From NCBI RefSeq assembly GCF_026967985.1, contig NZ_JAPVBJ010000012.1, forward strand, positions 1 to 64,000: DNA of 64,000 bases. The letters are read 5' to 3'. This stretch comes from Modestobacter sp. VKM Ac-2984 (GTDB lineage Bacteria; Actinomycetota; Actinomycetes; Mycobacteriales; Geodermatophilaceae). The position numbers were made by a program, and so were the translations under genes. This document shows, in pieces, positions 50,623 to 58,763 of the stretch. The notes beneath the pieces are model-generated. The model saw nothing but the letters and a program-made list of their open reading frames with translations. It made no database searches and had not been told where the DNA came from. Position 1 is the first letter of the stretch. Every line of letters begins with the position of its first letter.

Positions 50623-51883
50623 CTTCGGTGCGGTCGTCCGGCAGCGCCGCCGCCGCGGGTGTCGCCGACGTCGCGGCCGCCGCCACCAGGGCCCCGATCA
50701 GCGTGGTCACCGGCACGGCGAGCACGAGGGCGATCCCGCCGACCAGCGTCCGGACGACCTCCTCACCGACCACCGAGCCGGTCAGCGTCGTCCAGAACGG
50801 GCGTTCGTAGATGTCGAAGAGGAGCAGCAGCGGCAACGCGGCGCCGGCGTAGGCGAAGACGATCGTGTAGATCGTCGAGGCGATGTGGTCGCGTCCGATC
50901 GCCATGCCGCGCTGGAACAGCTGCACCCAGCTCATCTCCGGCGAGACCTCGTGCAGCTGCCAGACCGCCGACGCCTGGGTGATGGTGACGTCGTTGAGGA
51001 TGCCCAGCCCGGCGACGACGAGGGCGGCCAGCACCAGGCCGGAGAAGTCCAGGGTCGGGTCGAACTGGAGCAGCTGCACGGCCTCCTCGTTGGCCAGGCC
51101 GGTGAGGTGCGCGGCGGCGACGGCGATCGTCCCGAGCACGGCGCTCAGCGCGAGCCCGAACAGGGTGCCCAGCAGCGCCGTCGTCGTCCGGGCGTTGAAG
51201 CCGTGGGCCAGGTACAGGACGACGTACATGATCGCCGAGGAGCCGACCAGGCTGATCCAGATCGGCGAGGAGCCGGCCAGCAGTCCGGGCAGCATGAACT
51301 GCAGCAGGATGAAGAACGCGAACCCCAAACCGAGCAGGGCGAGCAGCCCGCGCAACCGGGCCACGGCCCCCACCACCAGCGTGAACGCCAGCGCCAGGGT
51401 GATGATCGGGGTGCTGCGCGGGAAGTCCTGGAACTGGTACGAGACCTCCCCGGTCTCGATGCCGGGGTCCCGGTTGAGCACCAGCTCGTCGCCCACCTCG
51501 ATGCCCTCGGCCACGACCTCCGAGGAGAGCTCGACCTGCACGTACTCGCCGGAGCTGTCGCCCTCGGCGACGACCAGGACCGCCTGGGCACACACCTGCG
51601 CGGGGGCGCTGCCGGTCGCCGCGGCGCACTCGTAGGTCTCCAGCGAGACGATGGTCGCCTCCGGATACGTCGTCCCCGGCGGCTGGAACGACTCCGCCGC
51701 CCGCTGCGCCGCGGTCTGCTCGCTGCTGGGCCACAGCGCCACCAGGCCGACCAGCGTGGCGATGCCGACCGGCACCAGCACCAGCAGCATCAGCCGGACG
51801 GCGGTGCGGCGACGGGCGACCGCGGCGGGGTCGGGGGGGCGGACCTCGCCCTCGGGTCCGTGGACGTGGGAGTGGGCCGACAC
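50609..51883 (-). CDS. YibE/F family membrane protein
   Basis: 424 aa from a GTG at 51883. One N-terminal membrane helix (LMLLVLVPVGIATLVGLVAL), a soluble segment of about 100 residues (ECAAATGSAPAQVCAQAVLV, with the family's Cys pair), and about seven further helices (ITLALAFTLVVGAVARLRGL, ILNDVTITQASAVWQLHEVS among them) match YibE/F. The ILNDVTITQ segment is characteristic. Function is unknown; an envelope transport role is assumed. TAGCCT stands 6 nt before the start on the minus strand, fitting a leaderless promoter. Confidence 0.9.
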   Translation of the reverse strand: MSAHSHVHGPEGEVRPPDPAAVARRRTAVRLMLLVLVPVGIATLVGLVALWPSSEQTAAQRAAESFQPPGTTYPEATIVSLETYECAAATGSAPAQVCAQAVLVVAEGDSSGEYVQVELSSEVVAEGIEVGDELVLNRDPGIETGEVSYQFQDFPRSTPIITLALAFTLVVGAVARLRGLLALLGLGFAFFILLQFMLPGLLAGSSPIWISLVGSSAIMYVVLYLAHGFNARTTTALLGTLFGLALSAVLGTIAVAAAHLTGLANEEAVQLLQFDPTLDFSGLVLAALVVAGLGILNDVTITQASAVWQLHEVSPEMSWVQLFQRGMAIGRDHIASTIYTIVFAYAGAALPLLLLFDIYERPFWTTLTGSVVGEEVVRTLVGGIALVLAVPVTTLIGALVAAAATSATPAAAALPDDRTEGATR

Positions 51884-51889
51884 CCGGAC

Positions 51890-51895
51890 AGGCTA
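51890..51895 (-). promoter_or_regulatory. -10-like hexamer TAGCCT, leaderless start of yibE/F
   Basis: Minus-strand TAGCCT, 6 nt, GTG at 51883. Confidence 0.4.
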
Positions 51896-52015
51896 GGTGG
51901 CCGGTCGGCCGATCCCCGGCTTGACGCCGCGGACGGCGTCGTCGCGTCCGGCCGGCGGCGCCCTCGGCGTCCGCCTGCCCCCAGCCGGCGCCCTGCCGGC
52001 CGGGGAGTCGCTGCC

Positions 52016-52021
52016 TACAGT
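52016..52021 (+). promoter_or_regulatory. -10-like hexamer TACAGT, leaderless start of the SDR gene
   Basis: TACAGT, 6 nt, ATG at 52028; identical to the glycan operon promoter. Confidence 0.6.
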
Positions 52022-52027
52022 CGGGGC

Positions 52028-52915
52028 ATGGCCTCCTGGAGCACCGCCGACATCCCCGCGCAGACCGGCCGCACCGTCGTCGTGACCGGCGCGAACAGCG
52101 GCCTGGGGCTGGAGACCGCACGCGCTCTGGCCGTGGCCGGGGCCCGGGTGGTGCTGGCCGTGCGGGACACCACCCGCGGCACCGAGGCGGCGGCCGACCT
52201 GCCGGGCGAGGTGGAGGTGCGCCGGCTCGACCTGGCCGACCTGGCGTCGGTGCGCGAGTTCGCCGAGGCGTGGACCGGCGACCTCGACGTCCTGGTCAAC
52301 AACGCCGGGATCATGCAGGTGCCGGCCGGGCGCACCGCCGACGGCTTCGAGCTCCAGTTCGGCACGAACCACCTCGGGCACGCCGCGCTGACCATGCTGC
52401 TGCTGCCGCACGTGACCGACCGGGTGGTCACCGTCTCCTCGATGCTGCACCGGTCCGGGGAGATCGTGCTCGACGACCTGAACTGGGAACGCCGGACCTA
52501 CTCGGCCACCGGCGCCTACGCGCAGTCCAAGCTGGCCAACCTGCTGTTCACCCTGGAGCTGCAGCGTCGGCTCACCGCGGCCGGCTCGACGGTGCGTGCG
52601 CTGGCGGCCCACCCGGGCTGGGCGGCCACCAACCTGCAGGGCCGCACGGGCAACCGGGTGAAGGACGCCGCGATGGCGGTGGCCAACCGGGCCCTGGCCA
52701 CCAGTGCCCAGCAGGGTGCGCTGCCCACGCTGTTCGCCGCCGTCGCCGACCTGCCCGGTGCGGGCTTCGCCGGACCGGACGGCACCACCATGCGCGGCGC
52801 GCCGACGCTCGCCGGCCGCAGCCCCGCCGCCTCGGACCCGGTGCTGGCCGGCCGCCTGTGGGCCGCCTCCGCCGAGCTCACCGGCGTGGACCTCCCGACA
52901 CAGCTGCCGGCCTGA
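52028..52915 (+). CDS. short-chain dehydrogenase/reductase (SDR), retinol dehydrogenase-like
   Basis: 295 aa. Cofactor motif TVVVTGANSGLGLETARALA, then DVLVNNAGIMQVP, VTVSSMLHR (Ser), and the active-site YAQSKLANLLFTLEL (Tyr and Lys in the Y-x3-K pattern) are present. These are the classical SDR elements; the NADP-type segment VVLAVRDTTRG and the overall order resemble the WWOX/retinol dehydrogenase branch. Substrate unknown. Its last 38 bp overlap the end of the convergent MFS gene, so the two transcripts must collide or share terminators. Confidence 0.9.
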   Translation: MASWSTADIPAQTGRTVVVTGANSGLGLETARALAVAGARVVLAVRDTTRGTEAAADLPGEVEVRRLDLADLASVREFAEAWTGDLDVLVNNAGIMQVPAGRTADGFELQFGTNHLGHAALTMLLLPHVTDRVVTVSSMLHRSGEIVLDDLNWERRTYSATGAYAQSKLANLLFTLELQRRLTAAGSTVRALAAHPGWAATNLQGRTGNRVKDAAMAVANRALATSAQQGALPTLFAAVADLPGAGFAGPDGTTMRGAPTLAGRSPAASDPVLAGRLWAASAELTGVDLPTQLPA

Positions 52916-54029
52916 GCGCCGCCGGTTCAGCGGCCGGCGCCGCCGCGAGGACCAGGGCCGCAGCCACCACGAACGCGATCCGACTGCTGGTCGCGTCCGC
53001 GATCACGCCGAGCGCCAGGGCGCCGGCCGCCTGGCCCAGGGTGAGGCCGATGAACAGCACCGCCGCTGCCCTCGGTGCCGCGGCGGGGAGCCGGCGCCCA
53101 CCCCAGACGATGAGCACCCCGCTCAGCGCGACGTAGGCGGTGCCGAAGCCGGCCAGTGCGACCGCCACGGCGGCCGGCGCACCGGGCAGGGCGGCGAGCA
53201 GCAGGGTGGCCGCAGCCGCTGTCCCGGTCGAGCACAGCCAGGCACCGCGCAGACCGATCCGCAGCACCAGGTCGCCGCTCAGCCCGCCGATGAGGCCGGC
53301 ACCACCCAGCACGCACCACAGCAGACCGGTCGTGTCGTCGGGCAGTGCGCCGGCCCCGGTCATCAGATCCCGCCCGAACGTCCAGACGGCGGAACACCCC
53401 GCACCCGCAAGGACGGCGGCGACCAACGGCCGGACGAGGTCCCGCAGCGGCGCGTCGGGCCGGGTCTCCGGCGCGGTGGGCCAGTGGCTGGCCCGGTCGG
53501 CCCACACGGTGACCAGCACGGCCGCCACCGCGAACCCCGCCCAAGCCGGGCGCCAGGCATCGGGCACGGCGAGCACGAGGAGTCCACCGGCGACGACCCC
53601 GGCGCCGGTACCGCTGTTGACCAGGGCCTGCGCCCGCGGTTCGGCGTCCGGCCGCACGGTCGCCGCCACGGCAGCGACCAGTGCCGGGCTGGCCGCCCCC
53701 GCACCGCTGCCCGCGACGAGCGCGCCGACCGCCAGCACCGGGACCGACCAGGCGGCAGCCACCAGCAGCGACCCGAGCGCCGCCGTGCTCCCGGCCAGCC
53801 ACAGCGCCCACCGCGCGCGCCCCCGCCCGGCCAGCCGCTGGGCGACGAGGGCGGCGAGGCAGTAGGCGACGTAGCTCGCCGCGGCAATGGCGCCGGCGGT
53901 GCCCGGGGAGAGCCCGAACGCCGCGCGGAACTGCGGCAGGTAGAGGCCGAAGCCGAAGCGGGCCAACCCGTAGGTGACCGCGATGACCGCCAGCCCGGGC
54001 ACCACCAGGGCAGCCGGTCGGAGGGGCAC
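52878..54029 (-). CDS. MFS transporter, YbfB/YjiJ type
   Basis: About 383 aa from the GTG at 54029 (minus-strand TACAGT 5 nt upstream); an ATG at 54053 within the operator region is an alternative. About twelve hydrophobic helices are present, starting PGLAVIAVTYGLARFGFGLY, with the motif-A-like loop LAGRGRARWALW. YGLARFGFGLYLPQF is characteristic of YbfB/YjiJ-like MFS proteins, which export or import small molecules. The divergent TetR gene and two perfect operators between them indicate repression lifted by a substrate, as in many drug exporters. Confidence 0.85.
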   Translation of the reverse strand: MPLRPAALVVPGLAVIAVTYGLARFGFGLYLPQFRAAFGLSPGTAGAIAAASYVAYCLAALVAQRLAGRGRARWALWLAGSTAALGSLLVAAAWSVPVLAVGALVAGSGAGAASPALVAAVAATVRPDAEPRAQALVNSGTGAGVVAGGLLVLAVPDAWRPAWAGFAVAAVLVTVWADRASHWPTAPETRPDAPLRDLVRPLVAAVLAGAGCSAVWTFGRDLMTGAGALPDDTTGLLWCVLGGAGLIGGLSGDLVLRIGLRGAWLCSTGTAAAATLLLAALPGAPAAVAVALAGFGTAYVALSGVLIVWGGRRLPAAAPRAAAVLFIGLTLGQAAGALALGVIADATSSRIAFVVAAALVLAAAPAAEPAALRPAAVSGGPRR

Positions 54030-54038
54030 GGGCGACTG

Positions 54039-54067
54039 TAACGATCGTTTCATCATAACGATCGTTA
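54039..54067. promoter_or_regulatory. two perfect TetR operators AACGATCGTT, 17 bp apart
   Basis: AACGATCGTT occurs at 54040-54049 and 54057-54066, centre to centre 17 bp, in the shared region of the MFS and TetR genes. The second box touches the TetR -10 (54066-54071) and the first lies at the MFS -10 (minus strand TACAGT at 54040-54035). Confidence 0.8.
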
Positions 54068-54071
54068 CGAT
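54066..54071 (+). promoter_or_regulatory. -10-like hexamer TACGAT, leaderless start of the TetR gene
   Basis: TACGAT, 6 nt, ATG at 54078, overlapping the right operator box by one base. Confidence 0.6.
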
Positions 54072-54077
54072 AGGCCC

Positions 54078-54683
54078 ATGACACCGCGCGCCGCGACCCG
54101 GTCGGCTCGAGAGCGGCTGCTCGCCGCCGCCGGCGAGCTGTTCTACGAGTCCGGCATCGCCGCGACCGGGGTGGATGCGGTCCTGGCTCGCGCACAGGTG
54201 GCCCCGGCGACGATGTACGCGCACTTCGCCGGCAAGGACGGGCTGGTGGCGGCCTACCTGGAGCAGCGGTTCGAGGTGTGGCGACAGACCTGGGACGAGG
54301 TGCTCGCCGAACGCACCGAGCCGGTCGACCGCTTGCTGTCGCTCTTCGACGCCCTGGACCGGTACCGGGAGCGGGAGGGCAGTCGTCGCGGCTGCGGGTT
54401 CCTGGCGGCGGCCACCGAACTGCCGCCGGACCACCCGGGCCAGCCGTGGCTGCGGGCCGACTCCCGGTTGCTGACCGACCGACTGCGGGAGCTCGCCGTC
54501 GCCGCCGGTCTGGCCGACCCGGAGGAGGCCACCGCCACCCTGCTGCTCTGCTACGACGGCGCACTGGCCCGCTCGGCTCGGGAGTGGACCACCCCCGAGC
54601 TGCACGCCGGCGACCCGGTGCGGCGGGCACGCGACCTGGCCACCGCCTGGCTCGCCCAGCGAGGCCACGCCGTCGCACACTGA
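54078..54683 (+). CDS. TetR/AcrR family repressor of the MFS gene
   Basis: 201 aa. The N-terminal TetR helix-turn-helix is clear (RERLLAAAGELFYESGIAAT, VDAVLARAQVAPATMYAHFA), and the C-terminal part is helical, with a GCGFLAAATELPPDHPGQPW segment as in TetR_C_13-like proteins. It diverges from the MFS gene across two perfect AACGATCGTT boxes that also cover its own promoter, so it should repress both. The inducer is unknown but probably the transported compound. Confidence 0.9.
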   Translation: MTPRAATRSARERLLAAAGELFYESGIAATGVDAVLARAQVAPATMYAHFAGKDGLVAAYLEQRFEVWRQTWDEVLAERTEPVDRLLSLFDALDRYREREGSRRGCGFLAAATELPPDHPGQPWLRADSRLLTDRLRELAVAAGLADPEEATATLLLCYDGALARSAREWTTPELHAGDPVRRARDLATAWLAQRGHAVAH

Positions 54684-54779
54684 GCCACGCGCCCCACCAC
54701 GGCCGAGGGGCGACGACCGGGACTGCCGTCCTCAGCTCCACGTGGTGCGACCACCCGGGGGTCGTGATGCACTGCCGCG

Positions 54780-55757
54780 GTGTCCGTTGTCGAGAAGCTC
54801 GACCGGCTGCAGCGCCGGCGCCGTGCGGCTGGGTTCCCGATCGCCGTCGTCTACAAGTACGTGGACGACTCCGGTCCGTACCTCTCCGCGCTGATCACCT
54901 ACTACGCCTTCGTCTCACTGTTCCCACTGCTGCTGCTGTTCTCGACGATCCTGAGCAACGTCCTCGTCGACAACCCCGAACTGCAGCAGCAGCTGCTCGA
55001 CTCGGCGGTGAGCCAGTTCCCGGTGGTCGGCGAACAACTCGGTGAGCCGCGGGGCCTCAGCGGCGGCGTCCTCGGGGTGATCGTCGGCATCCTCGGCTCC
55101 CTCTACGGCGCCCTCGGCGTCGCCCAGGCGATCCAGTACGCGATGAACACCGCCTGGGCGGTGCCGCGCAACAGCCGGCCCAACCCGTTCCTCGCCCGCG
55201 GGCTGAGCCTGCTGCTGGTCGCCACCGCCGGGCTCGCCGTGATCGGGACGACCGCCCTGGCCACCTTCTCCGCCGGCCACGCCGGTTCGATGGGCGGGGG
55301 GTCCCGGGTCCTGACCGTGCTCGGGTCGGTGCTGATCAACGCCGCCGTCTTCGTGTTCGCCTTCCGACTGGCCACCGCCCGCCCCCTGACGGTCCGCCAG
55401 GTGCTCCCGGGAGCGTTCCTCGCCGCGGTGCTGTGGCAGCTGCTGCAGACCTTCGGGGTCACCTACGTCAGCCGGGTCATGACCACGGCGAGCGCCACGA
55501 ACGGCGTCTTCGCCCTGGTCCTCGGCCTGCTCGCGTTCCTGTACCTGGCCGCGGTGGTCGGCGTCCTGTGCGTGGAGATCAACGTGGTGCGGGTCAACCG
55601 GCTCTGGCCGCGGGCGTTGCTCACCCCGTTCACCGACGACGTCGACCTCACCCCCGGCGACCGGCGGAGCTACACCGGCATGGCGCAGGCCCAGCGGACC
55701 AAGGGCTTCGAGACGGTGCACGTCACCTTCGACCCACCCGATCGCAGCGCGGACTGA
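54780..55757 (+). CDS. YihY/BrkB family membrane protein (second of two)
   Basis: 325 aa. The start VEKLDRLQRRRRAAGFPIAV, then SGPYLSALITYYAFVSLFPL, LLFSTILSNVLV, and later FAFRLATARPLTVRQVLPGA, are the YihY/BrkB core with about six membrane helices. It differs from the paralogue at 4010 in its short N-terminus and its VVKY-type opening, and is closer to the common actinobacterial form. Function unknown. The GTG at 54780 is used because the frame is blocked soon upstream. Confidence 0.85.
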   Translation: MSVVEKLDRLQRRRRAAGFPIAVVYKYVDDSGPYLSALITYYAFVSLFPLLLLFSTILSNVLVDNPELQQQLLDSAVSQFPVVGEQLGEPRGLSGGVLGVIVGILGSLYGALGVAQAIQYAMNTAWAVPRNSRPNPFLARGLSLLLVATAGLAVIGTTALATFSAGHAGSMGGGSRVLTVLGSVLINAAVFVFAFRLATARPLTVRQVLPGAFLAAVLWQLLQTFGVTYVSRVMTTASATNGVFALVLGLLAFLYLAAVVGVLCVEINVVRVNRLWPRALLTPFTDDVDLTPGDRRSYTGMAQAQRTKGFETVHVTFDPPDRSAD

Positions 55758-55782
55758 GCGACCTGCCCGGCGCGGAGAGAAC

Positions 55783-55864
55783 TTCCAGCGACGGCTGGAA
55801 CATTTCTCCATCGGAGGCGTTTACTCTGGCACGCGCCTGAGGTAATCTCCAGTTGCCGCTGGAG
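55783..55864 (+). promoter_or_regulatory. two YTCCAG-N6-CTGGAR dyads around the hsp20 promoter
   Basis: TTCCAG-N6-CTGGAA at 55783-55800 and CTCCAG-N6-CTGGAG at 55847-55864 share one 18-bp consensus, centres 64 bp apart. TTACTC (55821) and TAATCT (55843) stand 16 nt apart as -35 and -10, so the second dyad overlaps the -10 and start point. The pattern differs from the HspR HAIR element. Confidence 0.7.
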
Positions 55865-55925
55865 GTTCACCAGAGGCGGCGACATCAGAACATCGGACCA
55901 GCACGACATCCGGAGGTACGCAGCC

Positions 55926-56411
55926 ATGATGCTGACTTCCTACGACCCCTTCGCCGCGACGTCCGCCGCCTTCCGCGCGCTGGACCAGCTGACCGGCCGA
56001 TCCGGCACCACCACCGCCCGGCCACTCGCCGGCATGCCGATGGACGCCTACCGGGTGGGCGACAACTTCGTGGCCCACTTCGACCTGCCCGGCGTCGACC
56101 CGGGCTCGATCGACCTGTCGGTCGAGGGCACCACGCTGACCATCAGCGCCGAGCGGTCGGTGCCGCAGATCGAGAACGCGCAGTGGCAGGTCGCCGAGCG
56201 CCCGTTCGGCAGCTACACCCGGCAGCTGGTGCTGGGCCGCAGCCTGGACACCGACCGGCTCGAGGCGAGCTACCACGACGGCGTGCTCACCGTGAGCATC
56301 CCGGTCGCCGAGAAGGCCAAGGCCCGCAAGATCACCGTGACCCGGGCAGACACCCCGGCCGCGGTGGAGGCGCACACCATCGAGGGCGAGAAGCCGGCCG
56401 TCGACAGCTGA
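55926..56411 (+). CDS. Hsp20/alpha-crystallin small heat shock protein
   Basis: 161 aa from the first of two ATGs at 55926, with GGAGG upstream. The alpha-crystallin domain is clear: MDAYRVGDNFVAHFDLPGVD, LSVEGTTLTISAERSVPQ, FGSYTRQLVLGRSLDTDRLE and HDGVLTVSIPVAEKAK. Small heat shock proteins form oligomers that hold unfolding proteins for other chaperones. Two matching dyads flank the promoter, and the next gene encodes a MerR-type protein, so the pair is likely a self-contained stress operon. Confidence 0.92.
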   Translation: MMLTSYDPFAATSAAFRALDQLTGRSGTTTARPLAGMPMDAYRVGDNFVAHFDLPGVDPGSIDLSVEGTTLTISAERSVPQIENAQWQVAERPFGSYTRQLVLGRSLDTDRLEASYHDGVLTVSIPVAEKAKARKITVTRADTPAAVEAHTIEGEKPAVDS

Positions 56412-56424
56412 TCGACAGCAACCC

Positions 56425-56457
56425 GGGAGGGGCGGGACCCACGGTCCCGCCCCTCCC
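56425..56457 (+). terminator. strong hairpin inside the hsp20-merR operon
   Basis: GGGAGGGGCGGGACC (56425-56439) pairs perfectly with 56443-56457, loop 3 nt, 13 bp after the hsp20 stop and 19 bp before the next start. It should end most transcripts and let a fraction through. Confidence 0.75.
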
Positions 56458-56476
56458 GTCGTCTTCCGGAGGACCG

Positions 56477-56821
56477 ATGAGCACCGACCCGCTGCAGCCC
56501 CTGGACGACCCCGACCACCCGGTGCTCACCATGAGCCAGGCCGCCGACCTGCTCGGCGTCCAGGCGGCGTTCCTGCGCAGCCTGGACTCGTCGGGCGTGC
56601 TGCACCCGCACCGCTCCCCCGGCGGCCACCGCCGCTACTCCCGGCACCAGCTCCAGGTGGCCGCCCGGGTGCGGGTGCTGCTGGACGACGGCCACCTGCT
56701 CGGCTCGGCCCAGGTCATCGTGCAACTGCAGGACGACCTGGCCGAGGCCGTCGCCGACGCCGAGCACGCCCGCGACGAACGGGACGCCGTCCGCCAGGAG
56801 CTCCGCGACCAGCGCCGCTGA
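56477..56821 (+). CDS. MerR-type helix-turn-helix regulator (HspR-like), 114 aa
   Basis: 114 aa from the ATG at 56477, with CGGAGGA upstream. The winged-helix part reads PVLTMSQAADLLGVQAAFLR, then HRSPGGHRRYSRHQL, the MerR pattern; a C-terminal coiled coil follows (QDDLAEAVADAEHARDERDA). The N-terminal layout and neighbourhood match HspR-type repressors of chaperone genes, though HspR normally follows dnaK. It is the best candidate to bind the two YTCCAG-N6-CTGGAR dyads upstream of hsp20, closing a feedback loop. Confidence 0.85.
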   Translation: MSTDPLQPLDDPDHPVLTMSQAADLLGVQAAFLRSLDSSGVLHPHRSPGGHRRYSRHQLQVAARVRVLLDDGHLLGSAQVIVQLQDDLAEAVADAEHARDERDAVRQELRDQRR

Positions 56822-56831
56822 GCGAGCCGGG

Positions 56832-57770
56832 TCAGGGCTCCAGCACCAGCTTGCGGTGGGCGAAGGAGGTCTGCCGCGCCCAGACCGCGGCCACGTCGGC
56901 CAGCGGTGCCCGCTCCACCTCCACCGCGATCCGCCCGTCCGCGGCGTGCCCGGTCAGCTCGGCCCAGCCCCGGGCGACGACGTCCGGCGGCACGTGCCGG
57001 GTGGTGTAGCCGAGCAGGTCGACCATCGCCTCCCGGAACCCGCCCGCGGCCACCTCCACCGCCGGTGCCGCCGAGTGGCCGATCTGCACGTGCCGCATCC
57101 CCCGCCGGGCAGCGGCCATCGCCGCCAGCGCCGGCTCACCCCAGACGGGGTCGATGGTCACGTCGACCCCGCCGTCGGCCGCCACCCGGATCCGCTCCGT
57201 CATCGCGGCGACGGACTCGTCACCGGCGAGCTCGACGGTGGCGTCGGCGCCCAGGCCGGCCAGCCGCCGCAGCGACTCCCCGTCCCGGGCCACGGCGACC
57301 ACCCGGCCGGCACCGAGCACCTTCGCCGCCTGGACGGCGATCGTGCCCAGCACCCCACTGGCCCCCAGCACCAGCACCGTCTCTCCCGGCTGCAGCCGGG
57401 CCCGCCACTGCAGCGGCAGCCACGCCGCCAGCCCGGCGATGCCCAGGGCGACCGCGAGCCCGTCGTCGAGCCCGTCAGGCACGTCGAACAGCGCGTCGGC
57501 CGGCACCAGCGTGCGCTGCGCCATCGAGCCGAACGGCGCCACGCAGCCGTTGAAGTAGACCCGCCGTCCCTCGACCGTGCCGACCCCCTCCCGCCCGGCG
57601 ACCGAGGGGAACGGGGGCTTGGTCACGAAGGCGCCGGCGGCGGTGGCGACGTCGACCGGGTTGACCCCCGCCACCCGGACGTCCACGACCACCTGCCCCG
57701 GGCCGGCGACCGGCTCGTCGAACGAGGCGAAGGTGGGGGTGCCGGGCCCGGTGAGCACTGCTGCGTCCAT
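56832..57770 (-). CDS. zinc-free quinone oxidoreductase-type MDR protein
   Basis: 312 aa. Medium-chain dehydrogenase/reductase features: GVNPVDVATAAGAFV, PSVAGREGVGTVEGRRVY, and the nucleotide-binding ETVLVLGASGVLGTIAVQAA, with GADATVELAG later. No zinc ligand set is seen, so it belongs with the QOR/enoyl-reductase branch that reduces quinones or enones with NADPH. It converges with the MerR-type gene. Substrate unknown. Confidence 0.88.
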   Translation of the reverse strand: MDAAVLTGPGTPTFASFDEPVAGPGQVVVDVRVAGVNPVDVATAAGAFVTKPPFPSVAGREGVGTVEGRRVYFNGCVAPFGSMAQRTLVPADALFDVPDGLDDGLAVALGIAGLAAWLPLQWRARLQPGETVLVLGASGVLGTIAVQAAKVLGAGRVVAVARDGESLRRLAGLGADATVELAGDESVAAMTERIRVAADGGVDVTIDPVWGEPALAAMAAARRGMRHVQIGHSAAPAVEVAAGGFREAMVDLLGYTTRHVPPDVVARGWAELTGHAADGRIAVEVERAPLADVAAVWARQTSFAHRKLVLEP

Positions 57771-57810
57771 CCCTCGACGCTAGGCGAGCGGGGGCCGAGC
57801 CGCTCCGTGC

Positions 57811-58761
57811 CTACACCACGGCCGGGAGCAGCAACAACAGAGTGGGGACGAGGAGCAGCGCGACGGCGCTGCTCAGCGCCGCCCAGCGTGCCCGAGCGGG
57901 CAGCGGGTCCGCGGGGGCGAGCAGCCGCCGCACCCGGACCGCGACCGGTCCCCCGGTGACCGCGAGCGCCCCGTCGGGCACCTGACCCCCCGCTCCTCCG
58001 GCGGCGGCCACGATCGCGACGGCGAGGGTGCGCCGCGGGTCCGGCCCGGACAGCGACCGCAGGGCGACGTCGTCGGCGCGCATCTCCACCAGGTCGCGGA
58101 CCCCGTCGTGCGCCCGGTCGGCCGCCGGCAGCACCGGCAGCGCCGCCCGCCAGGCGACGAAGGGCAGCAGCAGCAGGTGGTGGTGCTCGCGCAGGTGCGC
58201 CCGCTCGTGCGCGACGACGGCGTCCAACTGGGCGCCGTCCAGCTCGGCCACCATCCCGGAGGAGAGCACCAGCAGCGGGCGGGCGCCGGGGATGCAGAAG
58301 GCCACCGGGGCGGGGTGGTCGAGCAGCAACGTCTCCCCCGCCGACGCCCTCTCCGCCGGGACGCCACCCGGCCGGACGAGCAGTTCCAGCAGCGCACGGT
58401 GCCGCCGCCGGGTGCGCGCGGTGCGGACGCCGGAGAGCGCGAGCACCCCCAGCAGCTCCACCGCCAGCACCGCGGCGAGGGTCTGGGCGACCCAGTGGTC
58501 ACCGCGGACCGGCTCGGTGCTGGGCTGCCAGGTCACCCAGTGCCACCACGCCTCGGGCAGCGAGTGCCCCCAGGGGGCGAGCCCGTGCACCAGCAGCGCC
58601 CCGATGATCGACAGGCCGCCGGCCAGCCCGATCGCCTGCCAGCAGACCAGCGCCGCGAGCGGGTCCCGCCGGGGCCAGCGCGCCCGGGCCAGCGCCGCCG
58701 GCACCGGCCAGGCGAGCAGCGCCGCGAGCACGCCGAGCGCGACTGCGGTCGCCGGGAGCAC
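57811..58761 (-). CDS. M56 family membrane metallopeptidase (BlaR1-like sensor)
   Basis: 316 aa with four or five membrane helices and the zinc site HERAHLREHHH in a cytoplasmic loop. The C-terminus ends after a last helix (SSAVALLLVPTLLLLLPAVV) without a penicillin-binding sensor domain, as in actinobacterial BlaR homologues. Family members cleave their partner BlaI repressor on receiving a signal. The blaI gene lies 2 bp upstream on the same strand, giving a complete pair. The signal need not be an antibiotic; the adjacent cydAB suggests a respiratory or redox cue. Confidence 0.88.
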   Translation of the reverse strand: MLPATAVALGVLAALLAWPVPAALARARWPRRDPLAALVCWQAIGLAGGLSIIGALLVHGLAPWGHSLPEAWWHWVTWQPSTEPVRGDHWVAQTLAAVLAVELLGVLALSGVRTARTRRRHRALLELLVRPGGVPAERASAGETLLLDHPAPVAFCIPGARPLLVLSSGMVAELDGAQLDAVVAHERAHLREHHHLLLLPFVAWRAALPVLPAADRAHDGVRDLVEMRADDVALRSLSGPDPRRTLAVAIVAAAGGAGGQVPDGALAVTGGPVAVRVRRLLAPADPLPARARWAALSSAVALLLVPTLLLLLPAVV

Positions 58762-58763
58762 GC

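Noticed and set aside
54030-54056. Start of the MFS gene at the ATG pair 54053/54056
   Set aside because: That start would place coding sequence over a perfect operator; the GTG at 54029 has a -10-like hexamer directly upstream.
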